Origin: Ptiloglossa arizonensis
Taxonomy: Eukaryota > Arthropoda > Insecta > Hymenoptera > Colletidae
Assembly: GCF_051014685.1 (NCBI RefSeq)
Contig: NW_027478718.1
Location: 248,001-312,000 of the forward strand
Direction of reading: 5' to 3'
DNA length: 64,000 bases
Shown: positions 46,185-59,357 of the stretch, piece by piece
Numbering within the stretch: position 1 is the stretch's first letter
Layout: each line of letters begins with the position of its first letter
Program-made: the position numbers and the translations under genes
The notes under the pieces: generated by a model
Databases searched by the model: none
Told to the model about the DNA's origin: nothing
The model's input: the letters and a program-made list of their open reading frames with translations, nothing else

Positions 46185-49100
46185 CGTTATACGTTATACG
46201 TTATACGTTATACGTTATACGTTATGCGTTATACGTTATGCGTTATACGTTATGCGTTATACGTTATACGTTATACGTTATACGTTATACGTTATACGTT
46301 ATACGTTATACGTTATACCTTATACGTTATACGTTATACGTTATACGTTATACGTTATACGTTATACGTTATACGTTATACGTTATGCGTTATACGTTAT
46401 ACGTTATACGTTATGCGTTATACGTTATACGTTATACGTTATACGTTATACGTTATACGTTATACGTAATATGTAATACGTCATACGTTTTACGTTAATC
46501 GTTATACGTTATACGTTATACGCTATACGTTATACGTTATACGTTATACGTTATACGTTATACGTTATACGTTATACGTTATACGTTATACGTTATACGT
46601 TATACGTTATACGTTATACGTTATACGTTATACGTTATACGTTATGCGTTATAGGATATAAGTTATACGTTATACGTTATACGTTATACGTTGTACGTTA
46701 TACGTTATACGTTATACGTTATACGTTATACGTTATACGTTATACGTTATACGTTATACGTTATACGTTATACGTCATACGTTACACGATATACGTTATA
46801 CGTTATACGTTCTACGTTATACGTTATACGTTATACGTTATACGTTATACGTGATACGTTATAGGTTATGCGTTATAGGATATACGTTATACGTTATACG
46901 TTATACGTTATACGTTGTACGTTATACGTTATACGTTATACGTTATACGTTATACGTTATACGTTATACGTTATACGTTATACGTTATACTTTATACGTT
47001 ATACGTTATACGTTATACGTTATACGTTATACGTTATACGTTATACGTTACACGTTATACGTTATACGTTATACGTTATACGTTATGCGTTATAGGATAT
47101 AAGTTATACGTTATACGTTATACGTTATACGTTGTACGTTATACGTTATACGTTATACGTTATATGTTATACGTTATACGTTATACGTTATACGTTATAC
47201 GTTATACGTTATACGTCATACGTTATACGATATACGTTATACGTTATACGTTCTACGTTATACGTTATACGTTAAACATTGTACGTTATACGTTATACGT
47301 CATACGTTATGCGTTATATGATATACGTTATACGTTATACGTTATACGTTATACGTTGTTTGTTATACGTTATACGTTATACGTTATACGTTATACGTTA
47401 TACGTTATACGTCATACGTTATACGATATACGTTATACGTTATACGTTCTACGTTATACGTTATACGTTATACGTTATACGTTATACGTTATACGTTATA
47501 CGTTATGCGTTATAGGATATACGTTATACGTTATACGTTATACGTTATACGTTGTACGTTATACGTTATACGTTATACGTTATACGTTATACGTTATACG
47601 TTATACGTTATACGTTATACGTTATACGTTATACGTTATACGTTATACGTTACACGTTATTCGTTATACGTTATACGTTATACGTTATGCGTTATAGGAT
47701 ATAAGTTATACGTTATACGTTATACGTTATACGTTGTACGTTATACGTTATACGTTATACGTTATACGTTATACGTTATACGTTATACGTTATACGTTAT
47801 ACGTTATACGTTATACGTTATACGTTATACGTCATACGTTATACGATATACGTTATACGTTATACGTTCTACGTTATACGTTATACGTTAAACATTGTAC
47901 GTTATACGTTATACGTTATACGTTATACGTTATACGTTATACGTTATACGTTATACGTTATACGTTATACGTTATGCGTTATAGGATATACGTTATACGT
48001 TATACGTTATACGTTATACGTTGTACGTTATACGTTATACGTTATACGTTATACGTTATACGTTATACGTTATACGTTATACGTTATACGTTATACGTTA
48101 TACGTTATACGTTATACGTTATACGTTATACGTTATACGTTATACGTTATACGTTATGCGTTATAGGATATAAGTTATACGTTATACGTTATACGTTATA
48201 CGTTGTACGTTATACGTTATACGTTATACGTTATACGTTATACGTTATACGTTATACGTTATACGTTATACGTTATACGTTATACGTCATACGTTATACG
48301 AAATACGTTTTACGTTATACGTTCTACGTTATACGTTATACGTTAAACATTGTACGTTATACGTTATACGTTATACGTTATACGTTATACGTTATACGTT
48401 ATATGTTATACGTTATACGTTATACGTTATACGTTATACGTTATACGTTATACGTTATACGTTATACGTTATACGTTATACGTTATACGTTATACGTTAT
48501 ACGTTATACGTAATACGTAATATGTAATACGTCATACGTTTTACGTTAATCGTTATACGTTATACGTTATACGCTATACGTTATACGTTATACGTTATAC
48601 GTTATACGTTATACGTTATACGTTATACGTTATACGACATACGTTATACGTTATACGTTATACGTTATACGTTATACGTTATACGTTATACGTTATACGT
48701 TATACGTTATGCGTTATACGTCATACTTTATACGTTATACGTTATACGTTATACGTTATACGTTATACGTTATACGTTATGCGTTATAGGATATACGTTA
48801 TACGTTATACGCTGTACGCTATACTTTGTACGTTATACGTTATACGTTATACGTTGGACGTTATACGTTATACGTTATACGTTATACGCTATACGTTATA
48901 CGTTATACGTTATACGTTATACGTTATACGTTGTACGTTATACGTTATACGTCATCCGTTATACGTTATACGTTATACGTTATACGTTCTACGTTATACG
49001 TTATACGTTAAACGTTGTACGTTATACGTTATACGTTATACGTTATACGTTATACGTTATACGTTATACGTTATACGTTATACGTTATACGTTATACATT

Positions 49101-49189
49101 ATACATTATACGATAAACGTTATACGTTATGCGTTATGCGTTCTTCGTTACACGTTATACGTTATTCGGTATGCGTTATACTTTATACG

Positions 49190-50250
49190 TTATACGTTAT
49201 ACGTTATACGTTATACGTTATACGTTATACGTTATACGTTATATGTTATACGTTGTACGTTATACGTTATAAGTTGTACGTTATACGATATACGTTATAC
49301 GTTATACGTTATACGTCATAAGTTATACGTTATACGTTATACGTTATACGTTATACGTTATACATTATACATTATACGATAAACGTTATACGTTATGCGT
49401 TATGCGTTCTTCGTTACACGTTATACGTTATTCGGTATGCGTTATACTTTATACGTTATACGTTATACGTTATACGTTATACGTTATACGTTATACGTTA
49501 TACGTTATACGTTATACGTTATACGTTATACGTTATACGTTATACGTTATACGTTACACGTTATACGTTATACGTTGTACGTTATACGTTATGAGTTGTA
49601 CGTTATACGATATACGTTATACGTTATACATTACATGTTATGCGTTATACGTTATACGTTATACGTTCCACGTTATACGTTATACGTTATACGTTACACG
49701 TTACACGTTATACCTCATAGGTTATACGTTATACGTTATACGTTATACGTTATACGTTTTATGTTATACGTTATACGTTATACGTTATACGTTATACGTT
49801 ATACGTTATACGTTATACGCTATACGTCATAAGTTATACGTTATACGTTATACGTTATACGTTATACGTTATGCGTTATACGTTCTACGATATTCGTTAT
49901 ACGTTATACGTTATTAGTTATACGTTATACGTTATACGTTATACGTTATACGTTATACGTTATACGTTATATGTTATACGTTATACGTTATACGTTATAC
50001 GTTATACGTTATACGTTATACGTTATACGTTATACGTTATACGTTATATTTTATACGTTATACGTTGTACGTTATACGATATACGTTATACGTTATTCTT
50101 TATACGTTATTCGTTACACGTTATAAGTTGTACGTTATACGATATACGTTATACGTTATTCTTTATACGTTATTCGTTACACGTTACACGTCATACGTTA
50201 TACGTTATACGTTTTACGTTATTCGTTATACGTTATACGTTATACGATAT
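49190..50250 (+). repeat. Block 3 segmental copy A (offset 9,107 to copy B)
   Basis: The marker order is TATATGT, TGTACGT, TATAAGT-TGTACGT, TATACGA, CATAAGT, TATACAT-TATACAT-GATAAACG, TATGCGT-TATGCGT-TCTTCGT, TATTCGG-TATGCGT, TATGAGT-TGTACGT, TATACAT-TACATGT, CCTCATAGG, TATACGC-CATAAGT, TATGCGT-TCTACGA-TATTCGT, TATTAGT, then TTCTTTATACG motifs. It recurs at 58,297-59,357 at a constant offset of 9,107 (1,301 units). A few substitutions are private to this copy, for example TCCACGT near 49,668. Confidence 0.8.
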
Positions 50251-50614
50251 ACGTTATACGTTATACGTTATACGTTATACGTTATACGTTATACGTTATA
50301 CGTTATACGTTATACGTTATACGTTATACGTTACACGTTATACGTTATACGTTGTACGTTATACGTTATGAGTTGTACGTTATACGATATACGTTATACG
50401 TTATACATTACATGTTATGCGTTATACGTTATACGTTATACGTTATACGTTATACGTTATACGTTATACGTTATACGTTATACGCTATACGTTACATGTT
50501 ATACGTTATACATCATATGTTATACGTTATACGTTATACGTTATACGTTATACGTTATACGTTATACGTTATACGTTATACGTTATACGTTATACGTTAT
50601 ACGTTATACGTTAT

Positions 50615-51945
50615 ACGTTATACCTTATACCATATACGTTATACGTTATACGTTATACGTTATACATTATACGTTATACGTTGAACGTTGTACGATATAC
50701 GTTATACGTTATACGTTATACGTTATACGTTATACGTTGAACGTTGTACGATATACGTTATACGTTATACGTTATACGTTATACGTTATACGTTAAACGT
50801 TGTACGTTATTCGTTATACGTCATACGTTATACGTTATACGTTATACGTTATACGTTCTACGTTATACGTTATACGTTAAACGTTGTACGTTATACGTTA
50901 TACGTTATACGTTATTCGTTATACGTTATACGTTATACGTTATACGTTATACGTTATACGTTATACGTTATACGTTATACGTTATACGTTATGCGTTATA
51001 GGATATACGTTATACGTTATACGTTGTACGTTATACGTTATACGTTGTACGTTATACGTTCTACGTTATACGTTATACGTTAAACGTTGTACGTTATACG
51101 TTATACGTCATACGTTATACGTTATACGTTATACGTTATACGTTCTACGTTCTTCGTTATACGTTAAACGTTGTACGTTATACGTTATACGTTATACGTT
51201 ATACGTTATACGTTATACGTTATGCGTTATACGTTATACGTTATACGTTATACGTTATACGTTATACGTTATACGTTATGCGTTATAGGATATACGTTAT
51301 ACGTTATGCGTTGTACGTTATACGTTATACGTTGTACGTTATACGTTCTACGTTATACGTTATACGTTAAACGTTGTACGTTATACGTTATACGTCATAC
51401 GTTATACGTTATACGTTATACGTTATACGTTCTACGTTATACGTTATACGTTAAACGTTGTACGTTATACGTTATACGTTATACGTTATACGTTATACGT
51501 TATACGTTATGCGTTATACGTTATACGTTATACGTTATACGTTATACGTTATACGTTATACGTTATACGTTATACGTTATACGTAATATGTAATACGTCA
51601 TACGTTTTACGTTAATCGTTATACGTTATACGTTACACGCTATACGTTATACGTTATACGTTATACGTTATACGTTATACGTTATACGTTATACGTTATA
51701 CGTTATACGTTATACGTTATACGTTATACGTTATACGTTATACGTTATACGTTATACGTTATACGTTATACGTTATACGTTATACGTTATACGTTACACG
51801 TTACACGTTATACGTTATACGTTATACTGTAAACGTTATACGTTATACGTTATACGTTATACGTTATACGTCATACGTTATACGTTATACGTTATACGTT
51901 ATACGTTCTACGTTATACGTTATACGTTAAACGTTGTACGTTATA
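50615..51945 (+). repeat. Block-2-like island inside block 3
   Basis: It begins with a TATACCT-TATACCA pair. The stretch carries TGAACGT-TGTACGA (twice), TAAACGT-TGTACGT, TCTACGT, TATGCGT-TATAGGA (about 50,990 and 51,281), a complete CGTAATATGTAATACG composite at 51,582, and TATACTG near 51,826. It ends with TCTACGT and TAAACGT-TGTACGT at about 51,932. Block-3 markers resume near 52,008 (TATACGA, TATGCGT-TATGCGT). The island is therefore a copy of block-2 material placed in block 3. Edges are approximate. Confidence 0.8.
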
Positions 51946-52220
51946 CGTTATACGTTATACGTTATTCGTTACACGTTATACGTTATACGTTATACGTTAT
52001 ACGTTATACGATATACGTTATACGTTATGCGTTATGCGTGATTCGTTACACGTTATACGTTATTCGGTATGCGTTATACGTTATACGTTATACGTTATAC
52101 GTCATACGTTATACGTTATACGTTATAAGTTATACGTTATACGTTATGCGTTATACGTTGTACGTTATACGTTATACGTTATACATTATACGTTATACGT
52201 TATACGTTATACGTTATACG

Positions 52221-52850
52221 TTATACGTCATAGGTTATACGTTATACGTTATGCGGTATACGTTATACATTATACGTTATACGATATACGTTATACGTTA
52301 TGCGTTATGCGTGCTTCGTTACACGTTATACGTTATTCGGTATGCGTTATACGTTATACGTTATACGTTATACGTTATATGTTATACGTTATACGTTATA
52401 CGTTATACGTTATACGTTATACGTTATACGTTATACGTTATACGTTATACGTTATACGTTATATTTTATACGTTATACGTTGTACGTTATACGTTATAAG
52501 TTGTACGTTATACGACATACGTTATACGTTATTCTTTATACGTTATTCGTTACACGTTATAAGTTGTACGTTATACGATATACGTTATACGTTATTCTTT
52601 ATACGTTATTCGTTACACGTTACACGTCATACGTTATACGTTATACGTTTTACGTTATTCGTTATACGTTATACGTTATACGATATACGTTATACGTTAT
52701 TCTTTATACGTTATTCGTTACACGTTACACGTCATACGTTATACGTTATACGTTTTACGTTATTCGTTATACGTTATACGTTATACGATATACGTTATAC
52801 GTTATACGTTATACGTTATACGTTATACGTTATACGTTATACGTTATACG
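52221..52850 (+). repeat. 630-bp tandem duplication in block 3, left copy
   Basis: CATAGGT, TATGCGG, TATACAT, TATACGA, TATGCGT-TATGCGT-GCTTCG (C at 52,314), TATATGT, ATATTTTATACG and CGACATACG recur 630 bases later (C at 52,944), shrinking to 623 after one unit is lost. The GCTTCG form occurs only in these two copies. Confidence 0.85.
52591..52800 (+). repeat. 105-bp tandem duplication (two copies)
   Basis: Units 52,591-52,695 and 52,696-52,800 each read GTTATTCTTTATACG, TTATTCG, TTACACG, TTACACG, TCATACG, later TTTTACG-TTATTCG and a final GATATACG. A shorter relative starts 63 bases upstream (52,528). Tandem copies of 15 monomers show that duplication also acts at the 100-base scale. Confidence 0.85.
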
Positions 52851-53473
52851 TTATACGTCATAGGTTATACGTTATACGTTATGCGGTATACGTTATACAT
52901 TATACGTTATACGATATACGTTATACGTTATGCGTTATGCGTGCTTCGTTACACGTTATACGTTATTCGGTATGCGTTATACGTTATACGTTATACGTTA
53001 TACGTTATATGTTATACGTTATACGTTATACGTTATACGTTATACGTTATACGTTATACGTTATACGTTATACGTTATACGTTATATTTTATACGTTATA
53101 CGTTGTACGTTATACGTTATAAGTTGTACGTTATACGACATACGTTATACGTTATTCTTTATACGTTATTCGTTACACGTTATAAGTTGTACGTTATACG
53201 ATATACGTTATACGTTATTCTTTATACGTTATTCGTTACACGTTACACGTCATACGTTATACGTTATACGTTTTACGTTATTCGTTATACGTTATACGTT
53301 ATACGATATACGTTATACGTTATACGTTATACGTTATACGTTATACGTTATACGTTATACGTTATACGTTATACGTTATACGTTATACGTTACACGTTAT
53401 ACGTTATACGTTGTACGTTATACGTTATGAGTTGTACGTTATACGATATACGTTATACGTTATACATTACATG
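52851..53473 (+). repeat. 630-bp tandem duplication in block 3, right copy
   Basis: Repeats the left copy as far as the TTCTTTATACG motifs, then continues into TATGAGT-TGTACGT and TATACAT-TACATGT. It lacks the additional 105-base duplication present in the left copy. Confidence 0.8.
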
Positions 53474-54310
53474 TTATGCGTTATACGTTATACGTTATAC
53501 GTTATACGTTATACGTTATACGTTATACGTTATACGTTATACGTTATACGTTATACGTTATACGTTATACGTTATACGTTGTACGTTATACGTTATACGT
53601 TATACGTTATACGTTATACGTTATACGTTTTACGTAATACGTTATACGTTATACGTTATACGTTATACGTTATACGTTATACGTTATACGTTATACGTTA
53701 TACGTCATAAGTTATACGTTATACGTTATACGTTATACGTTATACGTTATACGTTATACATTATACGTTATACGATAAACGTTATACGTTATGCGTTATG
53801 CGTTCTTCGTTACACGTTATACGTTATTCGGTATGCGTTATACGTTATACGTTATACGTTATACGTTATACGTTATACGTTATACGTTATACGTTATACG
53901 TTATACGTTATATGTTATACGTTGTACGTTATACGTTATAAGTTGTACGTTATACGATATACGTTATACGTTATTCTTTATACGTTATTCGTTACACGTT
54001 ATACGTTATACGTTTTACGTTATTCGTTATACGTTATACGTTATACGATATACGTTATACGTTATACGTTATACGTTTTACGTAATACGTTATACGTTAT
54101 ACGTTATACGTTATACGTTATACGTTATATGTTATACGTTGTACGTTATACGTTATAAGTTGTACGTTATACGTTATACGTTATACGTTATACGTTTTAC
54201 GTAATACGTTATACGTTATACGTTATACGTTATACGTTATACGTTATACGTTATACGTTATATGTTATACGTTGTACGTTATACGTTATAAGTTGTACGT
54301 TATACGATAT
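53411..54310 (+). repeat. Block 3 segmental family, copy at 53.4 kb
   Basis: TGTACGT, TATGAGT-TGTACGT, TATACGA, TATACAT-TACATGT-TATGCGT, TGTACGT, TTTACGT-AATACGT, CATAAGT, TATACAT, GATAAACG and TCTTCGT occur in the same order at about 55,252-55,690, 57,471-58,378 (offset 4,060-4,067) and from 63,834 to the right edge. The TTTACGT-AATACGT pair generates TACGTA and is a useful landmark. Confidence 0.75.
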
Positions 54311-54339
54311 ACGTTATACGTTATACGTTATACGTCATA

Positions 54340-55150
54340 AGTTATACGTTATACGTTATACGTTATACGTTATACGTTATACATTATACATTATACGATA
54401 AACGTTATACGTTATGCGTTATGCGTTCTTCGTTACACGTTATACGTTATTCGGTATGCGTTATACTTTATACGTTATACGTTATACGTTATACGTTATA
54501 CGTTATACGTTATACGTTATACGTTATACGTTATACGTTATACGTTATACGTTATACGTTATACGTTATACGTTACACGTTACACGTTATACCTCATAGG
54601 TTATACGTTATACGTTATACGTTATACGTTATACGTTTTACGTTATACGTTATACGTTATACGTTATACGTTATACGTTATACGTTATACGTTATACGCT
54701 ATACGTCATAAGTTATACGTTATACGTTATACGTTATACGTTATACGTTATACGTTATGCGTTATACGTTCTACGATATTCGTTATACGTTATACGTTAT
54801 TAGTTATACGTTATACGTTATACGTTATACGTTATACGTTATACGTTATACGTTATATGTTATACGTTATACGTTATACGTTATACGTTATACGTTATAC
54901 GTTATACGTTATACGTTATACGTTATATTTTATACGTTATACGTTGTACGTTATACGTTATAAGTTGTACGTTATACGATATACGTTATACGTTATTCTT
55001 TATACGTTATTCGTTACACGTTATAAGTTGTACGTTATACGATATACGTTATACGTTATTCTTTATACGTTATTCGTTACACGTTACACGTCATACGTTA
55101 TACGTTATACGTTTTACGTTATTCGTTATACGTTATACGTTATACGATAT
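54340..55150 (+). repeat. Block 3 segmental copy C (deleted relative to copies A and B)
   Basis: It follows copies A (49.2 kb) and B (58.3 kb): TATACAT-TATACAT-GATAAACG, TCTTCGT (54,428), CCTCATAGG, CATAAGT, TCTACGA-TATTCGT. The offset to copy B grows from 4,088 to 4,221, so this copy lacks 133 bases (19 units), including the TATGAGT-TGTACGT and TACATGT-TATGCGT markers. Confidence 0.75.
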
Positions 55151-56639
55151 ACGTTATACGTTATACGTTATACGTTATACGTTATACGTTATACGTTATA
55201 CGTTATACGTTATACGTTATACGTTATACGTTACACGTTATACGTTATACGTTGTACGTTATACGTTATGAGTTGTACGTTATACGATATACGTTATACG
55301 TTATACATTACATGTTATGCGTTATACGTTATACGTTATACGTTATACGTTATACGTTATACGTTATACGTTATACGTTATACGTTATACGTTATACGTT
55401 ATACGTTGTACGTTATACGTTATACGTTATACGTTATACGTTATACGTTATACGTTATACGTTATACGTTATACGTTTTACGTAATACGTTATACGTTAT
55501 ACGTTATACGTTATACGTTATACGTTATACGTTATACGTTATACGTTATACGTCATAAGTTATACGTTATACGTTATACGTTATACGTTATACGTTATAC
55601 ATTATACGTTATACGATAAACGTTATACGTTATGCGTTATGCGTTCTTCGTTACACGTTATACGTTATTCGGTATGCGTTATACGTTATACGTTATACGT
55701 TATACGTTATACGTTATACGTTATACGTTACACGTTATACGTTATACGTTATACGTTATACGTTATACGTTATACGTTATACGTTATACGTTATACGTTA
55801 TACGTTATACGTTATACGTTATACGTTATACGTTATACGTTATACGTTATACGTTATACGTTATACGTTATACGTTATACGTTATACGTTATACGTTATA
55901 CGTTATACGTTATACGTTATACGTTATACGTTCTACGTTATACGTTATACGTTATACGTTATATTTTATACGTTATATTTTATACGTTACACGTTATACG
56001 TTATACGTTATACGTTACACGTTACACGTTATACCTCATAGGTTATACGTTATACGTTATACGTTATACGTTATACGTTATACGTTTTACGTTATACGTT
56101 ATACGTTATACGTTATACGTTATACGTTATACGTTATACGTTATACGTTATACGTTATACGTTATACCTTATACGTTATACGTTATACGTTATACGTTAT
56201 ACGTTATACGTTATACGTTATACGTTATACGTTATACGTTATACGTCATAAGTTATACGTTATACGTTATACGTTATACGTTATACGTTATACATTATAC
56301 GTTATACGATAAACGTTATACGTTATACATTATACGTTATACGATAAACGTTATACGTTATACCTTATACGTTATACGTTATACGTTATACGTTTTACGT
56401 AATACGTTATACGTTATACGTTATACGTTATACGTTATACGTTATACGTTATACGTTATACGTTATACGTTATACGTCATAAGTTATACGTTATACGTTA
56501 TACGTTATACGTTATACGTTATACATTATACGTTATACGATAAACGTTATACGTTATACGTTATACGTTATACGTTATACGTTATACGTTATACGTTATA
56601 CGTTATACGTTATACGTTATACGTTATACGTTATACGCT

Positions 56640-57637
56640 ATACGTCATAAGTTATACGTTATACGTTATACGTTATACGTTATACGTTATGCGTTATACG
56701 TTCTACGATATTCGTTATACGTTATACGTTATTAGATATACGTTATACGTTATATGTTATACGTCATAGGTTATACGTTTACGTTATACGTTATACGTTA
56801 TACGTTATACGTTATACGTTATACGTTATACGTTATACGTTATACGTTATACGTTATACGTTATACGTTATACGTTATACGTTATACGTTATACGTTATA
56901 CGTTATATGTTATACGTTGTACGTTATACGTTATAAGTTGTACGTTATACGATATACGTTATACGTTATTCTTTATACGTTATTCGTTACACGTTATACG
57001 TCATACGTCATACGTTATACGTTTTACGTTATTCGTTATACGTTATACGTTATACGATATACGTTATACGTTATATGTTATACGTTATACGTTATACGTT
57101 ATACGTTATACGTTATACGTTATACGTTATACGTTATACGTTATACGTTATAGAGTTATACGTTATACGTTATACGTTATACGTTATACGTTATACGTTA
57201 TACGTTATACGTTATACGTTATACGTTATACGTTATACGTTATACGTTATACGTTATACGTTATACGTTATACGTTATACGTTATACGTTATTCGTTATA
57301 CGTTATACGCTATACGTCATAAGTTATACGTTATACGTTATACGTTATACGTTATACGTTATGCGTTATACGTTCTACGATATTCGTTATACGTTATACG
57401 TTATTAGTTATACGTTATACGTTATACGTTATACGTTATACGTTATACGTTACACGTTATACGTTATACGTTGTACGTTATACGTTATGAGTTGTACGTT
57501 ATACGATATACGTTATACGTTATACATTACATGTTATGCGTTATACGTTATACGTTATACGTTATACGTTATACGTTATACGTTATACGTTATACGTTAT
57601 ACGTTATACGTTATACGTTATACGTTATACGTTATAC
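56640..57637 (+). repeat. Block 3 duplication, left copy (offset 6,356-6,363)
   Basis: CATAAGT, TATGCGT, TCTACGA-TATTCGT, TATTAGA, TATATGT, CATAGGT, a 6-base unit (ACGTTTACG at 56,775), TATATGT-TGTACGT, the TTCTTTATACG motifs, an 8-base unit (TATAGAG at 57,153), TATGAGT-TGTACGT and TACATGT-TATGCGT all recur from 63,003 to the right edge. Sharing of both rare register breaks makes common descent secure. Confidence 0.85.
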
Positions 57638-58296
57638 GTTGTACGTTATACGTTATACGTTATACGTTATACGTTATACGTTATACGTTTTACGTAATAC
57701 GTTATACGTTATACGTTATACGTTATACGTTATACGTTATACGTTATACGTTATACGTTATACGTTATACGTCATAAGTTATACGTTATACGTTATACGT
57801 TATACGTTATACGTTATACGTTATACATTATACGTTATACGATAAACGTTATACGTTATGCGTTATGCGTTCTTCGTTACACGTTATACGTTATTCGGTA
57901 TGCGTTATACGTTATACGTTATACGTTATACGTTATACGTTATACGTTATACGTTATACGTTATACGTTATACGTTATACGTTATATGTTATACGTTGTA
58001 CGTTATACGTTATAAGTTGTACGTTATACGATATACGTTATACGTTATTCTTTATACGTTATTCGTTACACGTTATACGTCATACGTCATACGTTATACG
58101 TTTTACGTTATTCGTTATACGTTATACGTTATACGATATACGTTATACGTTATACGTTATACGTTTTACGTAATACGTTATACGTTATACGTTATACGTT
58201 ATACGTTATACGTTATATGTTATACGTTGTACGTTATACGTTATAAGTTGTACGTTATACGTTATACGTTATACGTTATACGTTTTACGTAATGCG

Positions 58297-59357
58297 TTAT
58301 ACGTTATACGTTATACGTTATACGTTATACGTTATACGTTATACGTTATATGTTATACGTTGTACGTTATACGTTATAAATTGTACGTTATACGATATAC
58401 GTTATACGTTATACGTTATACGTCATAAGTTATACGTTATACGTTATACGTTATACGTTATACGTTATACATTATACATTATACGATAAACGTTATACGT
58501 TATGCGTTATGCGTTCTTCGTTACACGTTATACGTTATTCGGTATGCGTTATACTTTATACGTTATACGTTATACGTTATACGTTATACGTTATACGTTA
58601 TACGTTATACGTTATACGTTATACGTTATACGTTATACGTTATACGTTATACGTTATACGTTACACGTTATACGTTATACGTTGTACGTTATACGTTATG
58701 AGTTGTACGTTATACGATATACGTTATACGTTATACATTACATGTTATGCGTTATACGTTATACGTTATACGTTACACGTTATACGTTATACGTTATACG
58801 TTACACGTTACACGTTATACCTCATAGGTTATACGTTATACGTTATACGTTATACGTTATACGTTTTACGTTATACGTTATACGTTATACGTTATACGTT
58901 ATACGTTATACGTTATACGTTATACGCTATACGTCATAAGTTATACGTTATACGTTATACGTTATACGTTATACGTTATGCGTTATACGTTCTACGATAT
59001 TCGTTATACGTTATACGTTATTAGTTATACGTTATACGTTATACGTTATACGTTATACGTTATACGTTATACGTTATATGTTATACGTTATACGTTATAC
59101 GTTATACGTTATACGTTATACGTTATACGTTATACGTTATACGTTATATTTTATACGTTATACGTTGTACGTTATACGTTATAAGTTGTACGTTATACGA
59201 TATACGTTATACGTTATTCTTTATACGTTATTCGTTACACGTTATAAGTTGTACGTTATACGATATACGTTATACGTTATTCTTTATACGTTATTCGTTA
59301 CACGTTACACGTCATACGTTATACGTTATACGTTTTACGTTATTCGTTATACGTTAT
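58297..59357 (+). repeat. Block 3 segmental copy B (partner of 49,190-50,250)
   Basis: The marker order is identical to copy A at a constant offset of 9,107. Substitutions differ at a handful of units, for example TATAAAT-TGTACGT here against TATAAGT-TGTACGT in copy A. The segment sits beside related copies, so copy A may be the displaced one. Confidence 0.8.

Larger units (their letters stand above)
28451..49090 (+). repeat. Satellite block 2 (TGTACGT / TCTACGT / TATAGGA subfamily)
   Basis: The variant set changes here. TATTAGT and CATAGGT essentially vanish. They are replaced by TGTACGT, TCTACGT, TAAACGT-TGTACGT, TAAACAT-TGTACGT, TATGCGT-TATAGGA-TATACGT, TATAGGA-TATAAGT, CGACATACG and the CGTAATATGTAATACG composite. 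The TATAGGA motif is the most frequent marker, with more than 40 copies by eye, often alternating between its TATACGT-following and TATAAGT-following forms. The left boundary is mixed over about 28,450-28,670. The right boundary lies between the last TAAACGT-TGTACGT (about 49,018) and the first GATAAACG of block 3 (about 49,110). Confidence 0.9.

Noticed and set aside
47352..47372. The odd stretch GTTGTTTGTTATACG near 47,360 as non-satellite sequence.
   Set aside because: It is explained by three substitutions in two adjacent units with the register kept.
33594..51618. The 37-base composite as a transposon end or integration site.
   Set aside because: Every part is derivable from TATACGT by substitutions in register, with no target-site duplication or foreign insert beside it. 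It is kept only as a satellite variant cluster.
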